DNA of 55,122 bases, from the NCBI GenBank assembly GCA_905233725.1, contig CAJOEM010000013.1:1-55122 (forward strand), read 5' to 3'. This DNA is from an uncultured Synergistales bacterium. Lineage in GTDB: Bacteria > Synergistota > Synergistia > Synergistales > Aminobacteriaceae. Of the stretch, positions 27,513-34,863 are shown piece after piece. Under the pieces are notes generated by a model. That model saw only the letters and a list, made by a program, of their open reading frames with translations, had not been told where the DNA came from and did no database searches. A program made the translations under genes and the position numbers. Every line of letters begins with the position of its first letter. The stretch's first letter is position 1.

Positions 27513-27908
27513 ATGTTTGTGAGATTTGTGAAATTTCTGATTCGCTGGATTGAACGTTTAGTATTATTAGCTGCGTTGATATTGCTGGGAGCTTGGCTGT
27601 TCTACATTGGGCGCGAGCACCAGATTTTCTTGGACAACCGCACTAACGAGGACTTCCGCGCATTATCTCAGGTGAACGTCAGCATCAATGGCGGCGAAGT
27701 TTCGGAATTGACATCGAGAGAGCGTGACGTGAAAAAAATCGTTGGTCCGAAATTCACGATTAAAGCAGAAATTTTTGATGAACGCGGCGAGATTGCGAAA
27801 ACTGTTGAACGTGAGATCAAATTATGTCCGTTGAGCAAAGACATCATGATAAATCTGCCAACGTTAGCAGCTGAGAGTGAGAATTTTATTCTGGCAGCTC
27901 CGAGATAA
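27513..27908 (+). CDS. small membrane protein of the ABC operon (DUF6672-like)
   Basis: A 131-residue protein with one N-terminal transmembrane helix (LVLLAALILLGAWLFYIG) and a soluble remainder rich in beta-strand-like segments. It follows the second permease by 3 bases. I recognise it as the small protein that accompanies DUF3798-type transporters, often listed as DUF6672. Its role is unknown; by position it may be an accessory of the permease complex. Confidence 0.7.
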   Translation: MFVRFVKFLIRWIERLVLLAALILLGAWLFYIGREHQIFLDNRTNEDFRALSQVNVSINGGEVSELTSRERDVKKIVGPKFTIKAEIFDERGEIAKTVEREIKLCPLSKDIMINLPTLAAESENFILAAPR

Positions 27909-27941
27909 ATATAATAGAGAAATAGCTGGCGAAAATTACGG

Positions 27942-27975
27942 CGGGTTCTGGAGAAATTCAGGACTCGTTGTTTTT
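27942..27975 (+). terminator. terminator of the ABC transporter operon
   Basis: CGGGTTCTG (27942-27950), an 8-base loop, CAGGACTCG (27959-27967; nine pairs including two G-U) and then TTGTTTTT. It overlaps the stop codon of the interrupted hxlR gene on the other strand. Confidence 0.7.
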
Positions 27976-28038
27976 ATGCAGCTCCCGATATTTCAAGCCC
28001 CAATCCTGCATCGAGAATAATATCTCACGCATACTCTC
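27958..28038 (-). pseudogene. HxlR-family regulator, C-terminal fragment
   Basis: Read on the minus strand, 28038-27958 gives 26 codons and a stop: ESMREILFSMQDWGLKYREL, ending HKNNES. LxxMxxWG near the end is the typical HxlR C-terminus. It has no start and abuts the right end of the TnpB element. Joined to the N-terminal fragment at 29292-29552 it restores a continuous frame of 113 residues, the usual HxlR size. Confidence 0.85.
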
Positions 28039-28048
28039 TTGACATACT

Positions 28049-28069
28049 CCCCACGCCTAAAGGCGGGGG
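28049..28069 (-). ncRNA. right-end hairpin, predicted 3' part of the TnpB guide (omega) RNA
   Basis: A nine-pair hairpin with a TAAA loop (TTTA in tnpB sense) at the right end of the element, about ten bases after the tnpB stop. In characterised TnpB systems this region is the end of the reRNA/omegaRNA scaffold, and the bases just outside the element act as guide. Only the hairpin is seen here; the RNA itself is inferred. Confidence 0.5.
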
Positions 28070-28078
28070 ATTCTAGTA

Positions 28079-29212
28079 TCAACAACAACTGCCTGCCGAA
28101 ACAGGTCTTACGTCGTCTCCTCTAAAGGTTGATGCCCCAACCCTTAAAATATTTTTTGCCGCGTTTATATCCCTATCGTGTTCTGCAGCACATTCAGGAC
28201 ATTTCCATGAACGAACACGCAAGTCTTTGACTTCTGGATTTTTATAGCCGCATTGGCTGCAAATTTGACTTGAGGGATAATATTTCGGAATTTCAATCAC
28301 TACAACGTTATGTTTAAACGCTTCGTACTTCAAAATTTGCACAAAACTATAAAATCCTAAATCTGAAATTTTTCGTCCCCAAAGTCTTTGCATTCCCTTG
28401 AGATTTAGTGTCTCAAGGCAAATTACTCCATATTCACGGCATAAATTCAATGAGGTCTTGTAATGAAAATCTCGTCTCTGATTATAAATTTTCTTATAAG
28501 CACGCGCTAATTCGATTCTTGCACGTTCGTGATGAGAGTTTGATTTCTTACGCGACAATCTTTTACTGAGTTTCTTAATTTTACTGGAACTTTTTCTGAA
28601 AAATAAAGGGCTTTCTATGTGATCCCCCTCGCTTGATGTTAAAAATGTTTTAAGCCCGAAATCTAAGCCGACGATTTTACCCGATCTGGCTTCGATTATT
28701 TTCGAACTTTCATCACTCACAACATAAACGTATAAATCACCTAGAGAATCTCGTTTTATTGTTAATAATTTTATGCTTCCATTTACTTCACGCGACTTAA
28801 AAAACTTATAATAGTCCCCCGCAATCTTTATTTGATTTCCAATGATTATATTTTTTCCGACCATGTTATAGCTAAAGGATTTATATTTCTTCACTTTTTG
28901 AAAACGCGGCGGTGCTGTTTTTACTTTTCTCTTGAGATTTTCAAAAAATAATTTATAAGCCCTTGAAACTCTTTCAGTTATATCCTGAATTGCGTGAGAT
29001 GGAATCTGGTTCCAGTATGAAAATTTTTCACGATGTTTTAATTTATTTAAGTGTTTTTGAAGCGCAAATTTGTTTAAGGATTTATGAAATAAGCGATAAT
29101 AACGTTTATGCAAAGCCACGCAATGATTATAGATAATTCCTGCGATGTTAATCTTATTTTTCAAATTTTGGTTTTTTTTTGAAGCATATAATTTGAAACA
29201 ATATGTTCTCAC
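28079..29212 (-). CDS. tnpB: TnpB-family RNA-guided endonuclease (IS605 OrfB)
   Basis: A 377-residue TnpB with an N-terminal helical/HTH region and a RuvC-like nuclease. All three acidic catalytic positions are visible: Asp in IVGLDFGLKTFLTS, Glu in VICLETLNLKGM and Asp in EHDRDINAAKNIL. The zinc ribbon CSQCGYKNPEV...WKCPEC sits between the last two. Length and motifs suggest an intact enzyme. An AGGAGG-type site precedes the ATG at 29212. In related elements TnpB uses a guide RNA from the element's right end to cut the empty donor site and promote retention. Confidence 0.93.
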   Translation of the reverse strand: MRTYCFKLYASKKNQNLKNKINIAGIIYNHCVALHKRYYRLFHKSLNKFALQKHLNKLKHREKFSYWNQIPSHAIQDITERVSRAYKLFFENLKRKVKTAPPRFQKVKKYKSFSYNMVGKNIIIGNQIKIAGDYYKFFKSREVNGSIKLLTIKRDSLGDLYVYVVSDESSKIIEARSGKIVGLDFGLKTFLTSSEGDHIESPLFFRKSSSKIKKLSKRLSRKKSNSHHERARIELARAYKKIYNQRRDFHYKTSLNLCREYGVICLETLNLKGMQRLWGRKISDLGFYSFVQILKYEAFKHNVVVIEIPKYYPSSQICSQCGYKNPEVKDLRVRSWKCPECAAEHDRDINAAKNILRVGASTFRGDDVRPVSAGSCC

Positions 29213-29291
29213 TTTTCATAACCTCCTTTCGCAAATTTTTATATATTATAGCAAAAGCGGCTTATACCCATAGCTAAAGCAAGTGGCTTGC

Positions 29292-29552
29292 GCCGAAATT
29301 TTCGGTCAACGAATACTCAACGCCAAGCGGAATCGTTCTGAGTGTCGTGCGCTTAACAAGTCCATCGCTCTCCATTGAGCGCAAACTCGCTGTCAAAACT
29401 TTGTGACTTATCCCGTCGAGATCGCGTTTCAGTTCCTGGAATCTGCATGGCTTATTCAGCAGGTCACGCAGAATTAGCAATTTCCATTTGCTGCCGATCA
29501 AATTCACAGTCGTAGCAACCGGACAATCCGGCAAATCTTTTTTACTGAGCAA
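29292..29552 (-). pseudogene. HxlR-family transcriptional regulator, N-terminal fragment
   Basis: 87 residues of a winged-helix HxlR regulator. The redox-sensor-type Cys10 lies in DLPDCPV, followed by SKWKLLILRDLLNKPCRFQEL, the recognition helix ISHKVLTASLRSMESDGLV and the wing VEYSLTE. The frame then runs into the left end of the TnpB element and stops after a few foreign residues. The missing 26 residues are at 27958-28038. The intact gene would have faced away from the peptide/radical SAM genes and is their most likely local regulator. Confidence 0.88.
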
Positions 29553-29672
29553 TTTTCACATCTCCTTCACGAATATTATACGGGTAACAAAAAAGTGCGT
29601 TATTGTGTAATTGCGAATTTCTGGATTATGATTTCGCCGTTAATATTATTTCTACAGGAGGAAATGTTCGTA

Positions 29673-29807
29673 ATGGCAATTTCAGATTTAGCCGATTGGG
29701 GCAGCAAGTCATCGTCTTGTGGCGGCAGCAAACCGTCATCTTGTGGCAGTAAAGCATCGTCTTGCGGCGGAGAAAAGAAACCGTCATCTTGCGGTGCATC
29801 AAAGTAA
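29673..29807 (+). CDS. Ser/Cys/Gly-repeat peptide, putative RiPP precursor
   Basis: A 44-residue peptide beginning MAISDLADWG, which reads as a short leader. It is followed by four SSCG motifs with Cys at 16, 24, 31 and 40, separated by Lys/Ser/Gly/Pro linkers. AGGAGG at 29656-29661 supports the ATG at 29673; an ATG nine bases earlier is too close to it. A radical SAM/SPASM gene follows directly. The arrangement matches the ACGX-type peptide systems known from family models, in which a Cys-repeat peptide sits beside such an enzyme, but here the repeat is SSCG. A likely promoter is TTGTGT (29603-29608), 18 bases, TATGAT (29627-29632). Product structure and activity are unknown. Confidence 0.75.
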   Translation: MAISDLADWGSKSSSCGGSKPSSCGSKASSCGGEKKPSSCGASK

Positions 29808-29827
29808 TAACTAATAATTTTTGAAAC

Positions 29828-29856
29828 GCCCTGTCTCGTTACGGGGCAATTTTTTT
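29828..29856 (+). terminator. attenuator between precursor peptide and radical SAM gene
   Basis: GCCCTGT (29828-29834), a six-base loop, ACGGGGC (29841-29847) and then AA and seven T. It ends 3 bases before the ATG of the radical SAM gene. Partial read-through would give far more precursor mRNA than enzyme mRNA. Confidence 0.75.
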
Positions 29857-29859
29857 ATC

Positions 29860-30900
29860 ATGCGATATTTCTCGTTTCAGATTCATATCACAGACAACTG
29901 CGACCAACGCTGCAAACATTGCTACATATTCTCTGGCAGCAAAACTCACAAATTGATCAGCATGAGTCCAGAAAATTTTCAGAAAGTCCTGTCAAATTGC
30001 GTTGCGTTCGGTGAAAGATTCCAGCGTCAACCATATTTCTACATTACAGGCGGCGATCCGATTTTGCACCCGAATTTCTGGGAATTTCTCGCGTTATTGA
30101 AAGAACATAATATTCAGTTCTCGATTTTTGGCAACCCGTTTCACATCAACGAGGAAATTTGCACTCGCCTGAAAAATCTTGGCTGCGAAAATTACCAGTT
30201 ATCAATCGACGGCACAAGACAAACTCACGACTGGTTCAGAAGAGCCGGTTCATTCGACTGCACACTCTCGAAAATACGCTGCATAAAAAATTCCGGATTA
30301 TGTTCAGTTATTATGACGACGGTTTCAAGAGCAAATATTCACGAAGTCCCGGAAATTATCGACACAGTTGTTGAATACGGGGTTGACGTTTACTCATTCG
30401 CGAGATATTGTCCGACAGGAAGCGAAACCAGCAACGGAATCTCGCCTTCAGAATATCGCGACTTTCTCAGAATTTGCGACGAAAAATTCAGGTTTTACGA
30501 ATCTCAGAATTGCGCGACGTATTTTGACAGAAAAGATCATCTCTGGACACTCTACGATTATGAGAACGGAAATTTCACAATCCCGAATGATTCAAAACAT
30601 GGCGTGATATATTCGGGCTGTAATTGCGGAAATGCACACCTGACGATTTTGCCGAATTGCGATGTCTACGCTTGTCGCAGAGTTCTGAACAGCAAAGTCG
30701 GAAACGCTCTCGAGAATAATCTGTCGGATTTGTGGCTGAATGAGCTTGAGAAATTTCGTGATTATGATAAATTTGCGAAGTGTTCCAGATGTGAATTGCT
30801 GGGATTTTGCAGAGGTTGTCCAGCAGTTGCGTCTGGAAGTTGTGGCGGAGATTTTTACGCGCCAGATCCTCAATGTTGGAAAATGTTAAAGGAGATTTGA
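29860..30900 (+). CDS. radical SAM/SPASM peptide-modifying enzyme
   Basis: A 346-residue enzyme. The radical SAM cluster motif is NCDQRCKHCYIFSG near residues 14-24 (CxxxCxxC), followed by ITGGDPILHP and QLSIDG. The C-terminal SPASM region carries auxiliary-cluster Cys residues: SGCNCGNAHLTILPNCDVYACRR, then CSRCELLGFCRGCPAVASGSCGG and DPQCW. SPASM enzymes often install thioether or C-C crosslinks in ribosomal peptides. The adjacent Cys-rich peptide is the obvious substrate, by context. The ATG at 29860 is chosen over a TTG at 29821 that lies before the attenuator hairpin. Its translation signal is weak, which also fits low expression relative to the peptide. Confidence 0.9.
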   Translation: MRYFSFQIHITDNCDQRCKHCYIFSGSKTHKLISMSPENFQKVLSNCVAFGERFQRQPYFYITGGDPILHPNFWEFLALLKEHNIQFSIFGNPFHINEEICTRLKNLGCENYQLSIDGTRQTHDWFRRAGSFDCTLSKIRCIKNSGLCSVIMTTVSRANIHEVPEIIDTVVEYGVDVYSFARYCPTGSETSNGISPSEYRDFLRICDEKFRFYESQNCATYFDRKDHLWTLYDYENGNFTIPNDSKHGVIYSGCNCGNAHLTILPNCDVYACRRVLNSKVGNALENNLSDLWLNELEKFRDYDKFAKCSRCELLGFCRGCPAVASGSCGGDFYAPDPQCWKMLKEI

Positions 30901-30908
30901 TTTCAATC

Positions 30909-31487
30909 ATGGATTTACTCGAATTAATACGAACCAGGCACTCAATCAGGAAATATCAGACTAAGCAAATATCACGCGACGATCTTGAGAAAATCATCGA
31001 GGCAGGCTTACGTGCTCCGAATGCTGGAGGTCGTCAGGGCAGCCTAATCGTTGGCATTCACAACGCGCAATTAGCTGAGCAAATCGGCAAACTGAACATC
31101 GCAAAATTTGATCGCAGCGCATTGTTAGGAAATTACGTCTCACACGAACAGCCAAGCATAATCGACGATCCCAAAATCAAGAGCGGATTTTACGGCGCAC
31201 CGAGCGTATGTGTAATTTTCGGAGCGAAAGATTTCTTGTACAGTGTTGCGGACGCGTTCTGCTGTGCTGAGAATATGATCTTGATGGCTCACTCAATCGG
31301 CATCTCGTCGTGCATAATCGCTCGTGGTGAAGAAACGTTTGATAATCCAGATGGACGCGAATTTCTGAAGAATTGGCAAGTTCCGGAAAATTACGTTGCT
31401 CAATGTTTCGTGTTGCTTGGATATATCGACGGCGCAGAACCCTCGCCAAAAGCGTTGCACGAAAACCGCAGCAAAATCATAGAATGA
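30909..31487 (+). CDS. nitroreductase-family FMN protein
   Basis: A 192-residue nitroreductase-like flavoprotein. The N-terminus DLLELIRTRHSIRKYQ and the ISRDDLEKIIEAGLRAPNAGG segment form the FMN-binding start. GISSCIIARGEE and CFVLLGYIDG are typical C-terminal parts. It begins 8 bases after the radical SAM stop, with AAAGGAGA upstream. It could reduce flavin or quinone substrates generally, or take part in maturing the neighbouring peptide, as some nitroreductase-fold enzymes do in RiPP clusters. That role is inferred from position only. Confidence 0.85.
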   Translation: MDLLELIRTRHSIRKYQTKQISRDDLEKIIEAGLRAPNAGGRQGSLIVGIHNAQLAEQIGKLNIAKFDRSALLGNYVSHEQPSIIDDPKIKSGFYGAPSVCVIFGAKDFLYSVADAFCCAENMILMAHSIGISSCIIARGEETFDNPDGREFLKNWQVPENYVAQCFVLLGYIDGAEPSPKALHENRSKIIE

Positions 31488-31550
31488 TTATATATTATCT
31501 CGAGTTTGCTATAATGTGTGAAAATTTATTTTTGGAAAGGCAGTTTTCAC

Positions 31551-31979
31551 ATGAAACGTATAATTTCGGCTTTAGTAGTTTTGTGCGTGTTTGCGATTCC
31601 GGCGTTCGCTCTGAGTGACGCGGAGTATTTGCGTATGAAGAAAAATCGTGACTTCGCTGAAGCAGACAAGGAATTAACCAGGGTTTACAACGAGGCGAAA
31701 GACAAGATGAGTTACTCGGCTTTCACGGAGTTGCGAAAATCTCAGCGTGAATGGGTCAAGACTGGGCGTGATCGTCAGGCCAGAGAATTGATTCGCGATG
31801 GGGAAACCCGGCTCAATGCTTACACAGAAGTTACTCTTCAGCGAGTTACGTTTATAAAAAACGCAATCGGTGATAATTCGTTGGATAATTCAGAGGACAA
31901 TTCGTCGGATGATTCATCAGAGGATAATTATTCAGAAGATAATTCGTCGGACACCGGCAAATTTTACGAGGAAGACTGA
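31551..31979 (+). CDS. small secreted LprI-like protein with acidic Ser/Asp/Asn tail
   Basis: A 142-residue exported protein with the signal peptide MKRIISALVVLCVFAIPAFA. The central part, YLRMKKNRDFAEADKELTRVYNEA followed by LRKSQREWVKTGRDR, resembles the LprI/DUF1311 domain (ADxxLNxxY ... QRxWxxxRD), though the usual Cys pairs are absent. The last 35 residues are low-complexity Asp, Ser, Asn and Glu. The ATG at 31551 is supported by GGAAAGG. TATAAT at 31510-31515 may be its -10. Lysozyme-inhibitor function is known for some relatives but is not shown here. Confidence 0.72.
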   Translation: MKRIISALVVLCVFAIPAFALSDAEYLRMKKNRDFAEADKELTRVYNEAKDKMSYSAFTELRKSQREWVKTGRDRQARELIRDGETRLNAYTEVTLQRVTFIKNAIGDNSLDNSEDNSSDDSSEDNYSEDNSSDTGKFYEED

Positions 31980-32025
31980 AATTTCAGGAAAAATTCATTG
32001 GAATTCATTGGGAGGATAATTTGAC

Positions 32026-33012
32026 ATGAGAAATATTTTCAGAAAAGCTTTATTGCTCGGATTAGTTACAATTTTCGCGTTTAACAGCACACTCGCATTT
32101 GCTGCAACAACACTCAAACTCGGCACAACTGTTAATGAACAGGATTCGTTTCAGGTTGCTGCGGAGAAATTCAAGGCCCTAATCGAAGAACGCACGAACG
32201 GGAATTACAAGATCGAGATTTATCCCAACGGCAGTCTCGGTGGCGAAAGTGACATGCTTGACTCGATGTCAATGGATATGCTCGATATGGGAATCATTAC
32301 GTCTGGACCGTTCGTGAATTTTGCGGCGATGATGGGCGTGTTGGATATGCCGTTCTTGTTCGCGAATAATTCCGAAGCTTATAAAATTCTCGATGGCGCA
32401 ATCGGGCAGGAATTACTGGATACGCTTGAGGCTGCAAATTTGAAGGGACTTGCTTATGCTGAACGAGGCTTCAGGAACGTTACGAACTCAATCAGACCAG
32501 TGAAAAATGCGGAAGATATTAAAGGCTTGAAGCTGCGTGTAATGGAAAATGAAGTTTACACGGCTACGTTCAGAGCGCTGGGAGTGAATGCTACACCGAT
32601 GCAATGGGCGGACGCTTTGACGGCAATGCAGCAGAACACGATTGAGGGCGAAGAGAATCCGATTAACGTAATTTACTCGTACGGGCTTTGGGATTACAAC
32701 CAGAAATTCGTCACGCTTGACCGACACAGTTATTCTACGGCGATAATCACAATGAGTCTGGAAGCTTTCAAGAGACTCGATCCTGACACTCAGAAAATTT
32801 TCAAGCAATCGGCTCAGGAAGCTGCGGAATATGAGCGTCAGTGGGTAGCTGATCAGGAAGCCGGACAACTCGCTGCGATAAAATCTCACGGTGTTGAAGT
32901 TGTAGAAAATCCGGACGTGGATTCGTTCAGGAATGCTGTTCAGACGGTCTACTCGGCATATCCTCAGTACGCTGATTATATCTCGAAGATTCAGTCTGAG
33001 TTAGCGAAATAA
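32026..33012 (+). CDS. dctP: TRAP transporter substrate-binding protein, DctP family
   Basis: A 328-residue periplasmic binding protein with a signal peptide ending LAFAA. Family features are LKLGTTVNEQDSFQVAAEKFK, EIYPNGSLGGESDMLDSM and the carboxylate-binding Arg region KGLKLRVMENEVYTATFRALG with TPMQWADALTAMQQ. It is the first gene of a complete dctPQM unit that imports an organic acid using an ion gradient. The ligand cannot be read from sequence. Confidence 0.94.
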   Translation: MRNIFRKALLLGLVTIFAFNSTLAFAATTLKLGTTVNEQDSFQVAAEKFKALIEERTNGNYKIEIYPNGSLGGESDMLDSMSMDMLDMGIITSGPFVNFAAMMGVLDMPFLFANNSEAYKILDGAIGQELLDTLEAANLKGLAYAERGFRNVTNSIRPVKNAEDIKGLKLRVMENEVYTATFRALGVNATPMQWADALTAMQQNTIEGEENPINVIYSYGLWDYNQKFVTLDRHSYSTAIITMSLEAFKRLDPDTQKIFKQSAQEAAEYERQWVADQEAGQLAAIKSHGVEVVENPDVDSFRNAVQTVYSAYPQYADYISKIQSELAK

Positions 33013-33018
33013 TTTTGC

Positions 33019-33492
33019 ATGAAAATATTGTCTGGCTTGAGCTTGATACTCGACAAGATTTGCGGGGTATTAATAGCTCTGATGTTGTTCTTGATGGTTG
33101 TTTTCACGATTGCGCAGGTTGTGTGCCGAACTTGGTTCACGTCTTTGTCCTGGTCGGAGGAGGCAACCAGATTTTTGTTAATATGGTCAACGTTTTTGGG
33201 AGCTACGTGTGTGTATCGTCATTCGGGAAATATCGCGATAAATATTTTTCAGGACATATTCGCAAATTCCGGCGTGAAAAAATTTCTTGAAATCGTCGTT
33301 CATGTTGTGTGTTTCGTGTTATTCTGCGTGCTGTGCTATTACGGATTCATGTATTGCGCTCGACAGGTCAGAACTGCAGCAGCAATTCCGATTAAGATGA
33401 AGTACGTGTACATGTGTATGCCGCTGAGCATGATAATTCTGGCATTGCATTCAGTCACGATGATTCTTGAAAAGCTTTTCGGGAGTAGATAA
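33019..33492 (+). CDS. dctQ: TRAP transporter small permease subunit DctQ
   Basis: A 157-residue membrane protein with four predicted helices. The segment TSLSWSEEATRFLLIWSTFLGA, conserved in DctQ, lies near residues 40-60. It follows dctP by 6 bases and is 2 bases from dctM, so the three are one operon. Confidence 0.92.
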   Translation: MKILSGLSLILDKICGVLIALMLFLMVVFTIAQVVCRTWFTSLSWSEEATRFLLIWSTFLGATCVYRHSGNIAINIFQDIFANSGVKKFLEIVVHVVCFVLFCVLCYYGFMYCARQVRTAAAIPIKMKYVYMCMPLSMIILALHSVTMILEKLFGSR

Positions 33493-33494
33493 TC

Positions 33495-34763
33495 ATGGCG
33501 ATGATATTATTCTCGGTTTTCATAATTTTGCTGATAATCGGAGTTCCGGTAGCGTTCTCGATTGGTTCTGCAGCAGCGATTACGATAGCGTTTGGACTTG
33601 GCACGAACAGGCTCATGATGGTTGTGCAGAGAATGTTCGAAAGTTGCAATTCGTTCTCGTTGATAGCAGTTCCGTTTTTTATCCTGGCTGGAGATTTGCT
33701 GTCAAAGGGAAAGATTTCGCGATTGCTTGTTGAATTTTGCGAGTCGATTTTGGGAATGATTCGCGGTGGATTATCAGTTGTGTCGGTTTTGGCAGGGATG
33801 TTTTTTGCGGCGATTTCGGGTTCTGGAGCTGCGACGACTGCTGCGGTTGGTGGCGCGTTGATTAACGAGTTCGAAGCTCGCGGCTATGATGTGAGTGATT
33901 CGGCTGCGTTGATAGCTGCTGCCGGCACGATTGGTGTAGTAATTCCGCCGTCAGTTCCGATGGTTTTGTACGCTGTGATTGCGGAAGTTAGTGTGAGCAG
34001 TTTATTCAAAGCAGGATTCATTCCAGGCTTCGTCATGGGCAGCGTGTTGATAATTATCGCGCTATACGAAGCTCGTAAATACAAGTATCCCAAGGGCAGC
34101 AATTTCTCGTTCGTGCGCCTTGTGAAGAGTTTTGTTTTTGCAGTCCCGGGAATTTTGATGCCGCTGATAATTTTGGGCGGGATTTTCTCTGGGATATTCA
34201 CACCGTCGGAAGCTGCTGCGATTGCTGTTGCGTATGCGATTCTGGTTTCGGGATTTGTGTATCGCGATTTAACACTGAAGGGATTATTTGAGATTATGCT
34301 GACTTCAGCCAAGACCAGTGCCGTAATCATGATTATAATAGCTGCTTCGGGACCATTTGGCTGGTGTTTAGCGAACTGGAAAATTCCGGAGACGATTTCG
34401 AGCGCAGTGTTGTCGATTTCGGATAATAAATACGTGATCATGATGCTGATTTCGATAATAATCCTGATAGCCGGAGTTTTCATGGAAACATCATCAGCGA
34501 TAATTTTGCTTACACCGGTATTCTTGCCGCTAATCAAAGCGTTGGGAATCTCTACGATGCACTTCGGCGTGTTATTTGTCGTGGGAATTGCGATCGGAAT
34601 GATAACGCCGCCGGTTGCGATAAATTTGTTCGTAGCGTCAGGCATAACAGGCTTGCCGCTGGAGAACGTTTCGCGCTCAGTTGTGCCGTATCTGCTTGGA
34701 CTGATAATCGTGTTTCTCGCGATAGTATTCGTGCCGATAATTTTTCCGGGCTTGATTATGTGA
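33495..34763 (+). CDS. dctM: TRAP transporter large permease subunit DctM
   Basis: A 422-residue membrane protein with about twelve helices, the transport channel of the TRAP system. Characteristic segments are IAVPFFILAGDLLSKGKISRLLVEF, AAISGSGAATTAAVGG, IPPSVPMVLYAV and GMITPPVAINLFV. The gene ends the operon, and a strong terminator follows. Confidence 0.94.
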   Translation: MAMILFSVFIILLIIGVPVAFSIGSAAAITIAFGLGTNRLMMVVQRMFESCNSFSLIAVPFFILAGDLLSKGKISRLLVEFCESILGMIRGGLSVVSVLAGMFFAAISGSGAATTAAVGGALINEFEARGYDVSDSAALIAAAGTIGVVIPPSVPMVLYAVIAEVSVSSLFKAGFIPGFVMGSVLIIIALYEARKYKYPKGSNFSFVRLVKSFVFAVPGILMPLIILGGIFSGIFTPSEAAAIAVAYAILVSGFVYRDLTLKGLFEIMLTSAKTSAVIMIIIAASGPFGWCLANWKIPETISSAVLSISDNKYVIMMLISIIILIAGVFMETSSAIILLTPVFLPLIKALGISTMHFGVLFVVGIAIGMITPPVAINLFVASGITGLPLENVSRSVVPYLLGLIIVFLAIVFVPIIFPGLIM

Positions 34764-34799
34764 CGAGATTCGCGTAATTAATTACCTGAATTATCCGAG

Positions 34800-34835
34800 A
34801 GCGTTTTCCCAGAATTTTCGGGAGGACGCTTTTTT
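34800..34835 (+). terminator. terminator of the dctPQM operon
   Basis: AGCGTTTTCCC (34800-34810) pairs with GGGAGGACGCT (34820-34830) through eleven pairs including two G-U, followed by TTTTT. Confidence 0.82.
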
Positions 34836-34863
34836 GCTGGGAAAATTTCAGTCAGTCAATTAA

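Larger units (their letters stand above)
28039..29291 (-). mobile_element. IS605-type element carrying only tnpB, inserted in hxlR
   Basis: An element of about 1.25 kb bounded by the two hxlR fragments. The right end, in tnpB sense, has the classic hairpin CCCCGCCTTTAGGCGTGGGG-like sequence (plus strand 28049-28069) and finishes GTATGTCAA at 28039. The left end has a perfect small palindrome, GCAAG-TGG-CTTGC, at 29279-29291. There is no terminal inverted repeat and no target duplication, as expected for this family. No tnpA is present, so it cannot move unaided. Boundaries are inferred from restoring the hxlR frame and could be off by a few bases. Confidence 0.85.

Noticed and set aside
27909-27957. 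A further small gene between the ABC operon and the hxlR fragment
   Set aside because: The stretch holds only the operon terminator and no start with a ribosome site.
28079-29212. TnpB gene considered as a small Cas12-type effector
   Set aside because: No repeat array or cas genes are nearby, the size is typical for TnpB, and the right-end hairpin of an IS605 element follows it.
33884-34645. A 253-codon minus-strand frame inside dctM
   Set aside because: Its composition mirrors the hydrophobic codons of the TRAP permease on the plus strand, so it is a shadow frame.
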